DNA of 64,000 bases, from NCBI RefSeq assembly GCF_000002875.2, contig NC_009408.2:96001-160000 (forward strand), in the 5' to 3' direction. The stretch's first letter is position 1. Each line of letters starts with the position of its first letter. Below the pieces are notes generated by a model. That model searched no databases. It was not told the origin of the DNA and worked only from the letters and a program-made list of their open reading frames with translations. Positions 10,790 to 21,082 of this stretch are shown here, piece by piece. The translations under genes and the position numbers were made by a program. This DNA comes from Leishmania infantum JPCM5 (taxonomy: Eukaryota > Euglenozoa > Kinetoplastea > Trypanosomatida > Trypanosomatidae).

Positions 10790-11584
10790 ATGATGGAGGC
10801 CTACATACACACACTGCGGCTGCGCGTGCGAGATGCGGCGCATTCGTGCTGGACGGCAGCCTTCCCGTCAGATCGTCCGTCGGCTGCCTATTCGATCTAT
10901 ACGTGTATCATCAACAGCGGCCTGCTGGTGTGCAGCTTTGCGGTGGTGCTTTCACACCCGTGCGAAACGGTGGCGGGGCTTTGGGTGTACGCGGGCATGG
11001 CGCACTGCTTCGTCAACATGATTTTCGGCGTCTTGGTAGTGGTGCTGACGAGGCGGCAGATCGCCGCCGGCATTCCGGAAGAGACGTCACAGTGGCTCGT
11101 GTGTTTCTCTAACCCTCTCATCGCGGTGTACTCGCTGTACGTAGTATGGGAAATTGTATGGATGATCGCGGTCGTCCAGTTTTCCGACCGCAATCCCCAC
11201 ACCGTCTGCTCCTCGCACCTGAACGTGCAAGTTGCCTTCTTTGTGCTCTATCTGCTGGTCGGCTTTGCTCTCTTCTACAGCACGTTCATCACGGAGCGGT
11301 GGCGCCGACCGCGGTGGCGGCGCTTCGCGGCGATGCGCTACGACTACCTCCACCGCACACGCAGCCGGTACACCGTTCGCTGGAACGATGAGGACACTTC
11401 CATCGGTGGCGACGGGCAGCCTGGAGACCTGGACCGGGTAAGGATGTCGCCTCTTGACGGCACAGAGCGCACCACCACATTGGACTACGCGAGCATCATG
11501 GATGACTCGACGACGGCGGCCGGCGATGGGCGGCGGGACCGCGATAGTCGCGATGCACGCGGCTGCAGGCGAACAGGGGGATGA
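10790..11584 (+). CDS. Four-helix membrane protein of unknown function
   Basis: A 264-residue protein starting at the first of two adjacent Met codons (MMEAYIHT). Four hydrophobic segments are visible at about residues 33-55, 63-88, 106-130 and 144-166. The loop between helices 3 and 4 carries SDRNPHTVC. A basic stretch (ERWRRPRWRRFAAMRYDYLHRTRSRY) follows the last helix, and a hydrophilic Asp/Thr/Arg-rich tail of about 80 residues ends the protein. I do not recognise the family. It sits between PIG-O and the UDP-galactose transporters, which is suggestive of an endomembrane role but proves nothing. A longer in-frame start at 10598 exists but lies within a CT-rich tract likely to be upstream of the splice site. 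Confidence 0.7.
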   Translation: MMEAYIHTLRLRVRDAAHSCWTAAFPSDRPSAAYSIYTCIINSGLLVCSFAVVLSHPCETVAGLWVYAGMAHCFVNMIFGVLVVVLTRRQIAAGIPEETSQWLVCFSNPLIAVYSLYVVWEIVWMIAVVQFSDRNPHTVCSSHLNVQVAFFVLYLLVGFALFYSTFITERWRRPRWRRFAAMRYDYLHRTRSRYTVRWNDEDTSIGGDGQPGDLDRVRMSPLDGTERTTTLDYASIMDDSTTAAGDGRRDRDSRDARGCRRTGG

Positions 11585-13610
11585 AGCTGCATATCCATGC
11601 ACGCAGGCGTGCGTGTCTTAGCGACTCCGCCCCACCCCAACCCTCTCCCCGTAGAGCAGTACCCTGGAATCCTTCTTCCTCGGTCGATGCAGTGGAGATG
11701 TCGGCGTGTTTACGCCCACACACAATCTGTGCGTGGACGCATCGGTAGCCGCTCTACCTCAGCTCCTCTAGCTCTTAACGCGCACCTCCTGCCCGTGCTT
11801 CTTCGTCCACTGTCTTTTGTTCGGCATGGGGGCACGGCTGCGCTTTTTCTTGTTGCTGCTTCCGAGAGCTTCGAAGCACGCCGAAAAGGGTTGAGGAAGG
11901 AGTACACAAGCCCACGCGTACGAAGGCAGAGGAACGAGAGCGAGCGCGCTCAGTGCACGTGATTCTTTATTGCTTTGCCGGCCTGTGAAGACCTTGCACC
12001 AGTACCTCCTGCTGCTGTCGACACACTCTGTCCTCTGCAAGCGTGTCGTGTAAAGAAATGCCTGCGACAGGGCTCACTATCTTGGGTGACGGAGGCTGTG
12101 CTGCTTCACAAGCCTCTCTGTCGTATTGTGGGGACTGGCGACACTCGTCACCAGTGTCGCTGAGCGGTCGGTTGTGTCCCACCCACCCACCCAACCACTC
12201 ACTCATCCTCATCTCCCCTACCGATCGCCACAAGCTCGACATGATTGGCCCTCTTTGTGCCACATGTCTCCTCCATCAGGCGCCCTTTCGCACTGCTGTT
12301 TCTGATCGCTCATCCACCACCCATCCCACCCACACGTGCGCCCACCTTTCTCAAGGCTCTTTTTCCTTTCGAGCTACAGACACTCACCGACCCATTCACA
12401 CAGGCACATACTCACGTGGATGCGTGTGAACACACAGCTCTGCACCCTTCTCCTCCTACCCAGCAATGAGTGTCAACGGTGTGGCATTCGCTTCACCCAA
12501 CTACACGTCCCCTACTCGCTGCGCGTCGCCCACCCTTTGATCTCCCTCCCCCTGCAGCGTGCGACGGGGCAGCACATCTGCGGCAGCCCTTGTTTGCAGC
12601 GCCCGGCCTTCCTCGCCGCGGCCCTCTTTCTTATGGAAACGATTCTATCTTCTTCGCTTATTTTCTGTCTCTGCGTCTTCCTTATCTATCTTCAGCGTGA
12701 AGCCTCCGCCTCTGATTTGCCCCTTCAAGGCGCCTCTCTCCCCACCTCCCCCACCCACTCCACACAAGCACCTCATTGTCGTCTCCGCTGCGCCGCACCT
12801 GCAGCTTGGCGAGACGTCTACGACGCTATCTTTGCTGTGTGCACGCACGTGTGTGTGGTGCTCCCTTTTTCGATTTGCTTTTCGCTTGCACAGGCGCCTG
12901 TGCACATATTCCATCATGAAGAACTGTTGCGTCTGAGGAGGCGATGACGGCGCCGATGAGACGTCGTTCGTCAGCGACAGGTCGTATGGGAGGTCGTCCT
13001 CGAAAAGCCCGTGCCCGATCGCGTGGACGTGACTGTGTGCGGATTCAGCACATCCAAGCTGTGCTGGGCGCTATCTTGCTATCTACCGTGCTCAGATTCG
13101 GCATATGGTGGCTGATCAACGACGAGCGACCAGACTACTCGAAGCTGGGTCGCGCTCGGTCGCCCTGGTGAGGTGAGGCGAGGCGGATGATCGGCGACCG
13201 TGTGTGTGGCGCTTGAGGGGCGGGGCAGCGGTCCCTGATCGAAAGACGAGGTTCTGGAGGCTCTAGCTCCGGTTACCTGCTCTAGTATCCTGCGGCAGCC
13301 ACGGTTTGGCTTGCTGGCTAGTTTTGCCGAGGGAGCACACACACCCTATGTTGACCTTGCCTGTGTGCAGCACCTCTGTGTGCCATGGCGTTGGCGGACG
13401 AGGAAAACAAGCATGTCGCTGACGTCCTCCCTCACTCCATTCCCCTTTTATGCTCAAACGTGAACTGCCTCACTAACTCTCCAGCTCTTCTGTCCACGTC
13501 CGCGTTCGCCCCGAACACGAGAGATGTGTCTCCCGCGCCCGCGTCTGTGACGTCTCCTTCCATCTCGTCCTTCGCTGTGTGCTGGTTACAAGTAAGTGGG
13601 TGGTGCGCAC
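11585..13610. other. Intergenic region upstream of the transporter flank repeat
   Basis: CT-rich non-coding sequence. The only candidate gene is the short frame at 12944-13171, listed separately. Confidence 0.5.
12944..13171 (+). CDS. Candidate small single-helix membrane protein
   Basis: A 75-codon frame: a very basic N-terminal half (RRRSSATGRMGGRPRKARARSR is mostly Arg/Lys), one hydrophobic segment of about 20 residues (IQAVLGAILLSTVLRFGIWW) and a short polar tail. It is preceded by a long pyrimidine tract (about 12660-12790) and an AG, as for a trans-spliced gene. The profile would suit a small organelle membrane protein. I do not recognise it and cannot show conservation. It could be a chance frame. 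Confidence 0.35.
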   Translation: MTAPMRRRSSATGRMGGRPRKARARSRGRDCVRIQHIQAVLGAILLSTVLRFGIWWLINDERPDYSKLGRARSPW

Positions 13611-14920
13611 CCCACTCGTGCGCAGCGGCCGCGTGTGCGCCAACGCATCGCCCCCTGGTGGTGGCTGCGGGTGGCCCCCCTCCCCGAGACGAAGAAAAGC
13701 CGGCGGCATGCCAGCAGCGACTCCCCCGCGTGGCGGAGCTCCCTCGCTCGCCGTGGGCAGAGGGTGCGGCGCAGACAGACATCAAGTCAGGAGCGGCCGC
13801 ACTGCCCCCTAGCCCCCACGCACGCATAGGTGCAGCGACAAGAGGCTGCGGCCCCCTTGGTTGCGCCATCGCGCTGCACGTGGCGCCGTGGAGCTGGGAC
13901 GTGTCCTGCTGCGCGGAGAGCCTGACCAGCCACGACGCAGAGGGCCACGCGTGGTCGCTGTTACGGGCTGGCGCTCCCTCCTCGCGGTGCTCGACGCGGC
14001 CCCTGCAGGGGCGGAGGGTGGCGTATCGCGGCGCGCTTGGCCATCATTCGTGGCGCTGCGGGCCCGCCGCGCGCGCCCCATTGCCGCCTGTCTTTGGTCG
14101 TGGTGAGCTGGAGCGCGACGGCGACGCTGACGAGCTCGCGACATCTGCACTGCCGGAGGAGCCAACGCCAAGCCGACATCCCCTGCCACCCGCGCGACAG
14201 ACGCGGTCCGCCTATATCGCGGCGCGCCGTCCGCACCTTCGCCTCCGTCTGGCGACGAGCGCGCTAGGCGCGTGGCCCGATTCGGCGGCAGACGGTCCGT
14301 CCGAGACGCCCAGGATGTGACCGTGGGGTGGCAGCGGCGGTGGGCGCGCTGTGGTTGCGCGTATGCGTCCGTTGGATGAGCTGTGCACGGTGACAAGGCA
14401 TACGGATGGACGAACAGATATGCTTGTTTGCTGTGCCGGAGTGTGCAGGGGTCGCTCTGCCTGCCCTTGTCGCGCCTCTCGCCGCCCTCACTCCTCCCCG
14501 TCTCCATGGCGAGGCGAGGCCCTAACGCACCACGTTGCCTGCTTGTCGCCCCAGAATATAAAACATGCATATACAGCGCCAAGCGTCCGAAGGATCTCTC
14601 AAGGCCACCCGCGTGAAGCGGCATCCCCGAGTGTGGGCCGATGCGGCGGGCGCCTCCCCCCTGTGTCCTCGCAAGCGGTGTGTCTCGCCTGCACCTCCCC
14701 AAACGTTCTCTTCCTCAACGCCTCTCTCGCCCTCCACCGTCGCCGCGTGCTCTGACGAATCTCTCAAGAAACATTTTGTCTGCCGCTCCTCCCGCTCTAG
14801 GACGTCACACCACCACCATTGCAGCGTCGACATGGCCAATTTTCCTTCGCCAGTGTGGGTGCGGCGCTACGTGCTCAACTTCAATGCCGTGGCGCTGGTG
14901 CTGCTAGCGGTGCAGAACGC
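13611..14920 (+). repeat. Transporter 5'-flank repeat, copy 1
   Basis: About 1.3 kb that recurs almost base for base at 21127-22436, with only a few substitutions seen by eye. The first ~0.82 kb recurs again at 54642-55433. The block contains the presumed promoterless 5' flank, a CT-rich splice region (about 14695-14760) and the first 30 codons of the transporter gene. Long frames on both strands inside it are GC-driven. One is broken by a stop in copy 2, so they are not treated as genes. Confidence 0.92.
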
Positions 14921-16238
14921 TGGGTTTATAGTGTTGATGGGCTACATCCAGCAGCTGCAAGCTGCTGGTGGTCGGCAGGCAGCACAAGCAGGGATGAAGA
15001 CGGTGAAGACGTTTGCCGGGTCTCATTTTATGGTAACTGGCGAGGTGATCAAGCTCTTCATCTCCATTGTGTGGTGCGGTGTTGATGTGCTGTTTGAAAT
15101 GCAGAAGGACGCAGAGTCACTACCGCTCCCCCACGGCAACAGCGACGGTACGGGCAAATCAACCAAGCCATCTGAAGCGGGTAGCTTTCTCGCGTATGAG
15201 GAGACGTATGTGAATTCGCTCGGAGAGAGCTGGTCATTATCCCAAGGGTCTACGTCCATCTACGTCGGTGCCTGTGAAACGCAGGCGAGCAAGAAGGTAC
15301 TGAAGGATCAGGAAGTGGCGGTAGCGGCGACTGCGGAATCGACGGCAAATGCGGCCCCGCTGCGGGTTCTCTTTGCCCGAAAGAGGTTCGCTGCCGTATT
15401 TCTGAGCCGCATGCGCCATGCCATCGGGCTGGACCACAAGTACAAAGAGACGCTGCTCATGATTGTGCCCGCCATCGTCTACGCTATCCAGGGGCTGCTG
15501 CTCATCTACTCCCTCAAGCTGCTGGACCCAACCGTGTTTCAGGTCCTGTACCAGGTGCGCATCCTCTTCCTGGCAGTCATGATGCGGGTCGTGCTGGACT
15601 TCCGTCTCTCGCCCATCCGGTGGGGCGCACTGGTGGCGCTGATGTTTGGCATCACGCTGGCACAGATGGGCGCGCAGAGCACGCGAGCGGATATGACAAC
15701 CAGTAAGGCAGATGACGCTGCACGATCAGAGATGGAGAACGCTGCGGCGACCGAAAAGACCTCCAGCACGTGGTCAATGGAGGGTACACTGGCTGCGCTC
15801 GCTGGCGGCTTCCTGAGCGCGTTCTCCGGTGTGTTCATGGAGTTCGTGGTGAAGAAGCGCGGCAACCAGTTCCACCTGTCGGCGCGCAACACCCATCTCG
15901 CGTTCTTCTCGGTCGTGTACTTCTTTATTGTGTTCTTGTGCGAGATCTTCCAGCCGGAAGAGGGGGCGGGCGGGCTTGATGAGTTCACAAGCACGTTCTT
16001 CGACGGCTTCACCAGGCTGGTGTGGTTTCTGGTGGTTCTGCAGGCGATTGGCGGGATCCTCGTGGCTCTGGTGGTGCGCTACTGCGACAACATCGTGAAG
16101 TCGTTCTCGACGGCGTTCGCGATTGTGCTGAGCGGCACGGCGTCCGTGTTTCTGTTCCACACGCCGCTGAACGGGACGTTTCTGCTGGGCTCCTTCCTTG
16201 TGCTCACCTCCATCACCATGTACACTGTGAGGGAGTGA
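14832..16238 (+). CDS. LPG5A: UDP-galactose transporter-like protein, copy 1 (mosaic paralogue)
   Basis: A 468-residue Golgi-type nucleotide-sugar transporter (NST/CMP-sialic-acid transporter family). Such proteins exchange lumenal UMP for cytosolic UDP-sugar. LPG5A/LPG5B feed UDP-Gal to lipophosphoglycan and related phosphoglycans. The C-terminal half has the family signatures PAIVYAIQGLLLIYSLKLL, VFQVLYQVRI and KSFSTAFAIVLSG. Residues 1-30 and about 177-465 are identical to the gene at 22348, while residues about 31-176 differ strongly and are 17 codons longer. That variable part covers the rest of helix 1, helix 2 and a polar loop. The last residues (VRE versus AKK) also differ. The start at 14832 is used because the frame from 14565 crosses the pyrimidine-rich splice region. 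Which copy is the functional orthologue of LPG5A is not decided. Confidence 0.88.
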   Translation: MANFPSPVWVRRYVLNFNAVALVLLAVQNAGFIVLMGYIQQLQAAGGRQAAQAGMKTVKTFAGSHFMVTGEVIKLFISIVWCGVDVLFEMQKDAESLPLPHGNSDGTGKSTKPSEAGSFLAYEETYVNSLGESWSLSQGSTSIYVGACETQASKKVLKDQEVAVAATAESTANAAPLRVLFARKRFAAVFLSRMRHAIGLDHKYKETLLMIVPAIVYAIQGLLLIYSLKLLDPTVFQVLYQVRILFLAVMMRVVLDFRLSPIRWGALVALMFGITLAQMGAQSTRADMTTSKADDAARSEMENAAATEKTSSTWSMEGTLAALAGGFLSAFSGVFMEFVVKKRGNQFHLSARNTHLAFFSVVYFFIVFLCEIFQPEEGAGGLDEFTSTFFDGFTRLVWFLVVLQAIGGILVALVVRYCDNIVKSFSTAFAIVLSGTASVFLFHTPLNGTFLLGSFLVLTSITMYTVRE

Positions 16239-19200
16239 AGGCGGCTCAGGGGGCCACACTGTCGAATAGTCTTTTTGTGCGTCTATGTGCATGTGCATGT
16301 GCATGCGTGTGCCTTGTGGCTGGAATGCGAGGGCTCCTCCTCTGCAGTGTAAAAAAGCGGTGCAGTGCTCTTCGTGGACGCCTGGCAAATGTGAAGACGG
16401 AAACGAATGGCGGCGTATCGTCTCATGGCTGCTGTATTTTTTGCGTGTATCGCCTGTCTCCGGAAAGCTCTCTCTCCCTCTCTCACTCCCTGATAGCGCG
16501 CTGCCGACGCTTCGTGCATCATGTGCCTGCGTGCGTGTGTGTGGGGCATCGCCGTTGGAGCTGTGCTTTCGGTGCGCAAGGGGAGGGTGTGAATGATGAC
16601 AAGCCGTGAGCCGTGTGTTTTTTTTTTCTTTGTTTCGCCTTCTTACTCTCTGGATTCTTTGCTCAGCCCCCTCCCACGCAACCCTGTTCAGCACCAACCC
16701 ACTCTCTTTCTCTGTGTTACCTCTTCCCTTCCCTGTCGTCGCGCAATCACCCCAACTTTAGATGTGGAGAGCGAGATGGGGATAGGCAGGGGGGGTCAGG
16801 AAGATGCGGAGGCAGGCCTTTGCGTCCCTCTGTGTGCATGTGTGGTGGTAGTAAGCATGTGTGGGTGAGCGGAGGCCGTTTATTTTTCCCTTTGGGACGT
16901 GCGTATCTGTGTGCCTGTGTCTGTTTGCATTACACCCGACTCCACGCCCACTCGCTCTCTCTCTCGCTCCTCCCCTCTCTCCGTTTTTTTTTTTGTTGCC
17001 CTTGTTGCCCTTGTTGTCGCTGTTTCGACTTCTCCATGTGTTGGTGCGCCCACGCGCACACCACTGTTTCCTGATCATCCGTGCGCCCGTTTGGCTCGTA
17101 TGTGTGTGTGTGTGCGCCCCCATCGACCCTCCCCCTTGTCCACGTCGATGATCTGTTAAACAGAGATGCCCTCCACCCCTCCCTCCCTCTCACCGTCCCC
17201 CTACAGTAAAAAAAAGAGCGGGGGAAGCAAAAAAAAAGCGAATAGCGAAACAGAGAAAAAATGTGTGGTTTGGTGTGGTTTGCCGGTGTCTTTTGGTGGT
17301 GTGGCAGAAAATGAGGTAAAGACGTTTGCTTCTCCGGTTGCTTGTTTTTCCTTATTATTCTGTTTCTCTACATATCCCATTTTCTGTCTCTCCTATCTGT
17401 TGACCTTTGCAGAGGGAGGGAGGGGGGAAGTGTGTATGTGTGTGTTGAGGTGTGGAGTGGGGCCTTTCCTAGATCCTATGCCACTGAGCTCACTTGGATG
17501 AAGGCAGCCCCCCACACGTTTTTTTTTTCGAAGACCTTCTTATTATCATAAAGAGTAACATACTTTCTCTCGCCATCGTTTACATACACTTCTTCTCTAA
17601 ATTTTGTTTATGTGGAGTGGCCTTGGTTTTCTTGTGTGTGTGTTGCCTGACGCACCTCTCTCTCTCGCGCATGTGTTGTCCGCGTCTCGGGGACGCTGCA
17701 TAGGGGCAAACAGACTAACACACATACACACACAGCGGCGCGCATCACTTTTTTTTTGCGCTGCTCTGTGTGGGCTTATTCGTTGTTTGATTCGACAAGC
17801 GAGGAAAAGAAAGAGGGCTGCTTGCCGCAGTCGGCTGTCGGTGTATGGCCTTTCTCTTCCTCCTTCCCTCGCGCCCTTCATGTTTTCGTATGGCTTCTTG
17901 GTATGTATGTCTTCTCTGCAGTTTTTCGGCATCGCGGGTTTGACCTCTGCCGGTCGCTCTCTCGTTGTATGCGTATATGAATCTCTGAACGCGTGCGCCT
18001 CCCTTAAACGAAGTTGGTTCTCATCCAGTACGAAGATTTCATTGTCTTCTCATCCCCAGCCGTGTTTTTCCGTATTGTTTTTATTTTCGACGTTCGTCTG
18101 TTTTCATTCACTCTCTGATGATGCCGGGCATCTCAGCGTGGTATCAGAGTGTAGCATCCACTCTGTGGGGAGGCCAAGCAGCCTGTCGCGGAGCCAAAAA
18201 GACTTGCGGCCGTGATCCTGTTTGGACCAGCTCACGACGAGTCGTGCCGACGGTTCAAGAAACATATGTATCTTTCTTTTTTTCCTGCTTTCGCTGTGCG
18301 GCCGTTGTGCTGAGAGCCTTGTCCTGGTCCTAGCCCGCCCTGCATGCACTGAAATTGAAGTAGGCGGGACGACGCCACGCGGTGTTGATTGGCCCGGCTC
18401 CTTGAATCCTCGATACGGATCTGTGCTCTGCAAGCGATGCATTCCACCCCGACACCCCTGCAAGGTGTTTGGCCCCCTCTGGTTATCAGCATGCCGGTGT
18501 AGCGGTAGAGGAGAAGCACCGTTGTGGCGTCTCGGTGCCCACAACGCAGGTCATGGGCACAGATTTGTGCCCTCCCCTCGTTCTCAGGGACGAGGTTGCA
18601 GCAGTGACGGTCTGACTTTGCGGCGGTGACCCTACTAGACGCATGTGCCCTCACGTCCGGCCACACAACTAGAAGTGGCCTGGTGACACAGGGAGTTCTC
18701 TCGATGAGATGCCAGGCAATGTCGCAGCCAGTCCTCGCTCTATCAGGACGGATGCCGACCCGCACCCCCCGCTGTGGGGCACGAAAAGACGACCCGGCCG
18801 GGCTTGAGATCACCGCCGAAAAAAAAAATGGTTCAGTCGCATACGTGACGTGCGCAAGCGCTATCGACACCTCCGCATGGCACCGCGCAGACGGGGCCGC
18901 GGAGACAGCACCCTCGCGCTCGACCACCTCATGGAGGATGGGGTCACCGTTACCACGAAGCTGAGTGGCCAGTGCGTGGTCGAGCTCGCTGTCCGCTTTG
19001 GGGAGGGATATGGCCCGGCGCCGCTAGTGATGGCTGGCACCCCCGTGTGCTCTTTCCACGAAGCGAACAGGAAACCACACCGCGCCGTGGTTGGAAAGTC
19101 AGCCGGAAAAGACCGTGCCCACAACAGCCGCAAAGAAGTGAAGATGCGCGAGCTTCAGAGCGCCGCGCCGGCCTCCACCACTACGACAAGCGGAAAGCGC

Positions 19201-19309
19201 GCCGGGGAGGGAGGGCGAATCGGCCATGCATCCGCACCCACCACAACCCCACTACACATACGCAAGCCACATAGTATACCGCTGAGATAAGGCAGGTTCG
19301 ATGCCTCGA
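16239..19309. other. 3' region of transporter copy 1 and unassigned sequence
   Basis: From 16239 to about 18100 the sequence is UTR-like: CT tracts, T-runs, TG repeats, nothing coding. From about 18100 to 19310 composition changes to more even, gene-like sequence with broken frames. This may be the 5' (endonuclease) part of the degenerate retroposon that follows, but I found no motif that proves it. Confidence 0.45.
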
Positions 19310-20830
19310 CTAGTAGCGAAGGCCACCAGGAAAGCTGCCTTTCCTGGTGAAGCCGTCTATAGTTCATTCTCGTCGCTATAGCTGACACGACTGGAAGTCG
19401 CTCGTGAGAAGGAAGCCTGCGCGTCGCCAGAACATTGCCCTCTCGGGGATGTGGCCATCATCGAGCTTGAAAAGGGCGGCTTTGGAGGGTGGATAGAGTC
19501 CTGCAGCGCCTTCACCTCCAGCAGCTTTCGATCGCGGGCAAGCATCCACGCTATCCATGTCCCCACATGCACTGCACAAAACAGCAGTGAGACAGGGCGA
19601 GCGCCACCTCAGTGCGAGAGAGCAGGCCAACGCACCGGTGACGATACTCCAACAGAGGTTCAAGCGGCATCCGGCAGCCCCGCCCCGCCTGCCACTGAGA
19701 CCCGGGCGCCACGTCTTTCAAACCTCCTAGGATGATGGGTGAGCGCGTGGTGGCACCTCATGAAGCTCACTGCGGTTCCGCCCCGGGCGCCGACTAAGTT
19801 CTCTATGACAGCGTCGAGGTCCTACCAGTGCACGGCAAGAGAGCGCTGGTGAACGTCTAGAACCAGAGCGTTGCCACCGGCTGCGCTCCTGCTGCATGGA
19901 TAAAGTGTCGTATGGTGCCCCTTCTAAAGCCAAGCATGCCTCGCGATAATTCTGCGTCCTCGGGCCCCAGTGACCCGTGCCCTAACCGTAACCCTAACCC
20001 GTGCCCGTACCCCTGGAAGTTACTGGAGCGAATGGTCTCGCGGCGACTACGCGACCATCTAGAAGACAGAATTTCGCCATAGCACTCTGGCCTCCGTACT
20101 CACAATTCCACCGTGGGCCCTGTGGACTTGCCCCTTCGCAGAGCACCACAGCGCCAGCCAAGTGCCAAGACAGGGGCAGTGCTTGCGGAGCCCGCTCTCG
20201 CGGTCGACTCGCTAGAACGCAGCGCTATCATGGCGCTGGAGAAGTTCAAGCATCGAGTCCGTGCCGCACCCGCGACATCATGAATTCCTTGAACAGTTGC
20301 CGCACCCGTGTTCGGTTCCGCAAGACGACAGCGTAGATGGCCAAGCTTACACGCCGAGCTCCACAACGATCAGCTGTAGGCCCTTGTCTTCCTTGTGGCA
20401 AACTCGCTGGGTGTGGGGCTCAGCAGGATCCCCGGGCTGCGCCCCGCCGTCTGCGCGGATGGTCTCACACTCCTGGCACCCTCTGCAGGCATGGCTAACA
20501 TATGAGCCGTGCGGTCGTTCGCCCCCTGGAAGAGAGAGCGCTGGACACGGGAGCGCTTGGCAGAGCGGATGGCTCACCCAAAACAAGGTGCACCCTCCTC
20601 GGTGTGCGACACCGCAACCCGCTGCCACCCTTTGTCGCACGAAAGTACTTGCAAGCGCATCTCCACCCTCGGCCTCTCGGCGTGGACGTCCAGCCGATGC
20701 GCAGCGTTGGCCAACACGGTGCAGAAGTAGCCGGGAAAAAAACGGCCCAGCCTCCACCTGCCAAGCAGAGGGTAGGCTGCCCGGGCGCGTGGGGCCCGTG
20801 AAAGGGTCCCCTCCGCTGTATCTACATTGC
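19310..20830 (+). mobile_element. Degenerate non-LTR retroposon (DIRE; ingi/L1Tc-clade reverse transcriptase remnant)
   Basis: Reading + strand frames shows ordered reverse-transcriptase motifs interrupted by stops and frameshifts. They are GSAPGAD at 19774 (family GKAPGPDG) followed by TAA, then ATGCAPAAW ending at 19899, MVPLLKPSMPRDNSASS from 19912 and KLLERMVSRRLRDHLED from 20017. TAG at 20080 and TGA at 20281 follow. After a shift of frame come RVRFRKTTA just before 20334 and KLTRRAPQRSAVGPCLP from 20343 (family LTRGVPQGSVLGPLL). After another shift comes CADGLTLLAPSAGMANI from 20452. The catalytic Y/F-x-D-D is now CADG. KTRCTLLGVRHRNPLPPF (about 20583) matches the post-catalytic region. 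Order and spacing fit the non-LTR family known as DIREs in Leishmania. Element ends, endonuclease and poly-A tail are not resolved. It cannot encode an active enzyme. Confidence 0.8.
19971..20012. repeat. Interstitial telomere-like hexamers
   Basis: Seven hexamers in register, all pyrimidine-ended: TGACCC, GTGCCC, TAACCG, TAACCC, TAACCC, GTGCCC, GTACCC. Two are exact TAACCC units, the C-strand of the trypanosomatid telomere repeat TTAGGG, and the rest are one to three changes away. The run lies inside the reverse-transcriptase remnant. Confidence 0.7.
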
Positions 20831-21082
20831 ATTTTCCGCATCAGCAGTGCTCTACGGCACTACCTTGTGGTGGGCCAGTGCTAGCGAAACACCGCACAAG
20901 CCCTCATGAGCACTTTCACACCGTGGCAGTCGCAGTCATCGTAGGGACCCCCCAAATTGCGACGGGCAGCCACACCTCATTAAGGAGGCCCATCTACAGC
21001 GCTTCAACTCCATAGCTGGTTTTCGCCGCACACGCCGGATGACGGTGCCGCCACGACCTTTTGCCAGGAGCCACCCGAGTGT
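20831..21082. other. Short spacer between retroposon remnant and flank repeat copy 2
   Basis: No gene or motif recognised. It may be the decayed 3' tail of the element. Confidence 0.4.

Noticed and set aside
13385..14320. 311-codon + strand frame upstream of transporter copy 1, with relatives at 21039-21836 and 54348-55355
   Set aside because: In copy 2 a G-to-A change makes a TGA at 21270, the three N-termini are unrelated, and composition is Arg/Pro/Ala typical of GC-rich non-coding DNA. It is best explained as a passenger of the flank repeat.
13809..14702. 297-codon minus-strand frame, repeated exactly at 21325-22218
   Set aside because: It is antisense to the transcription direction, truncated in the third repeat copy, and lies across the splice region. 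No recognisable protein features.
14565..14831. N-terminal extension of 89 codons for both transporters
   Set aside because: It spans a CT-rich tract likely to be removed by trans-splicing and has no family counterpart. The Met in MANFPSPVWVRRY is the better start.
18100..19300. Apurinic endonuclease domain of the retroposon
   Set aside because: Sequence is gene-like but broken. I could not find a convincing endonuclease motif such as the Asp-Phe-Asn block, so it was not annotated.
19971..20012. A true chromosome end or recent telomere fusion
   Set aside because: Only seven imperfect units, flanked on both sides by retroposon sequence in one continuous frame order. Too short and decayed for a functional telomere.
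20347..20841. Minus-strand frame with Cys pairs read as a retroposon zinc finger or RNase H
   Set aside because: The + strand of the same interval gives clear reverse-transcriptase motifs, so the minus-strand reading is a shadow.
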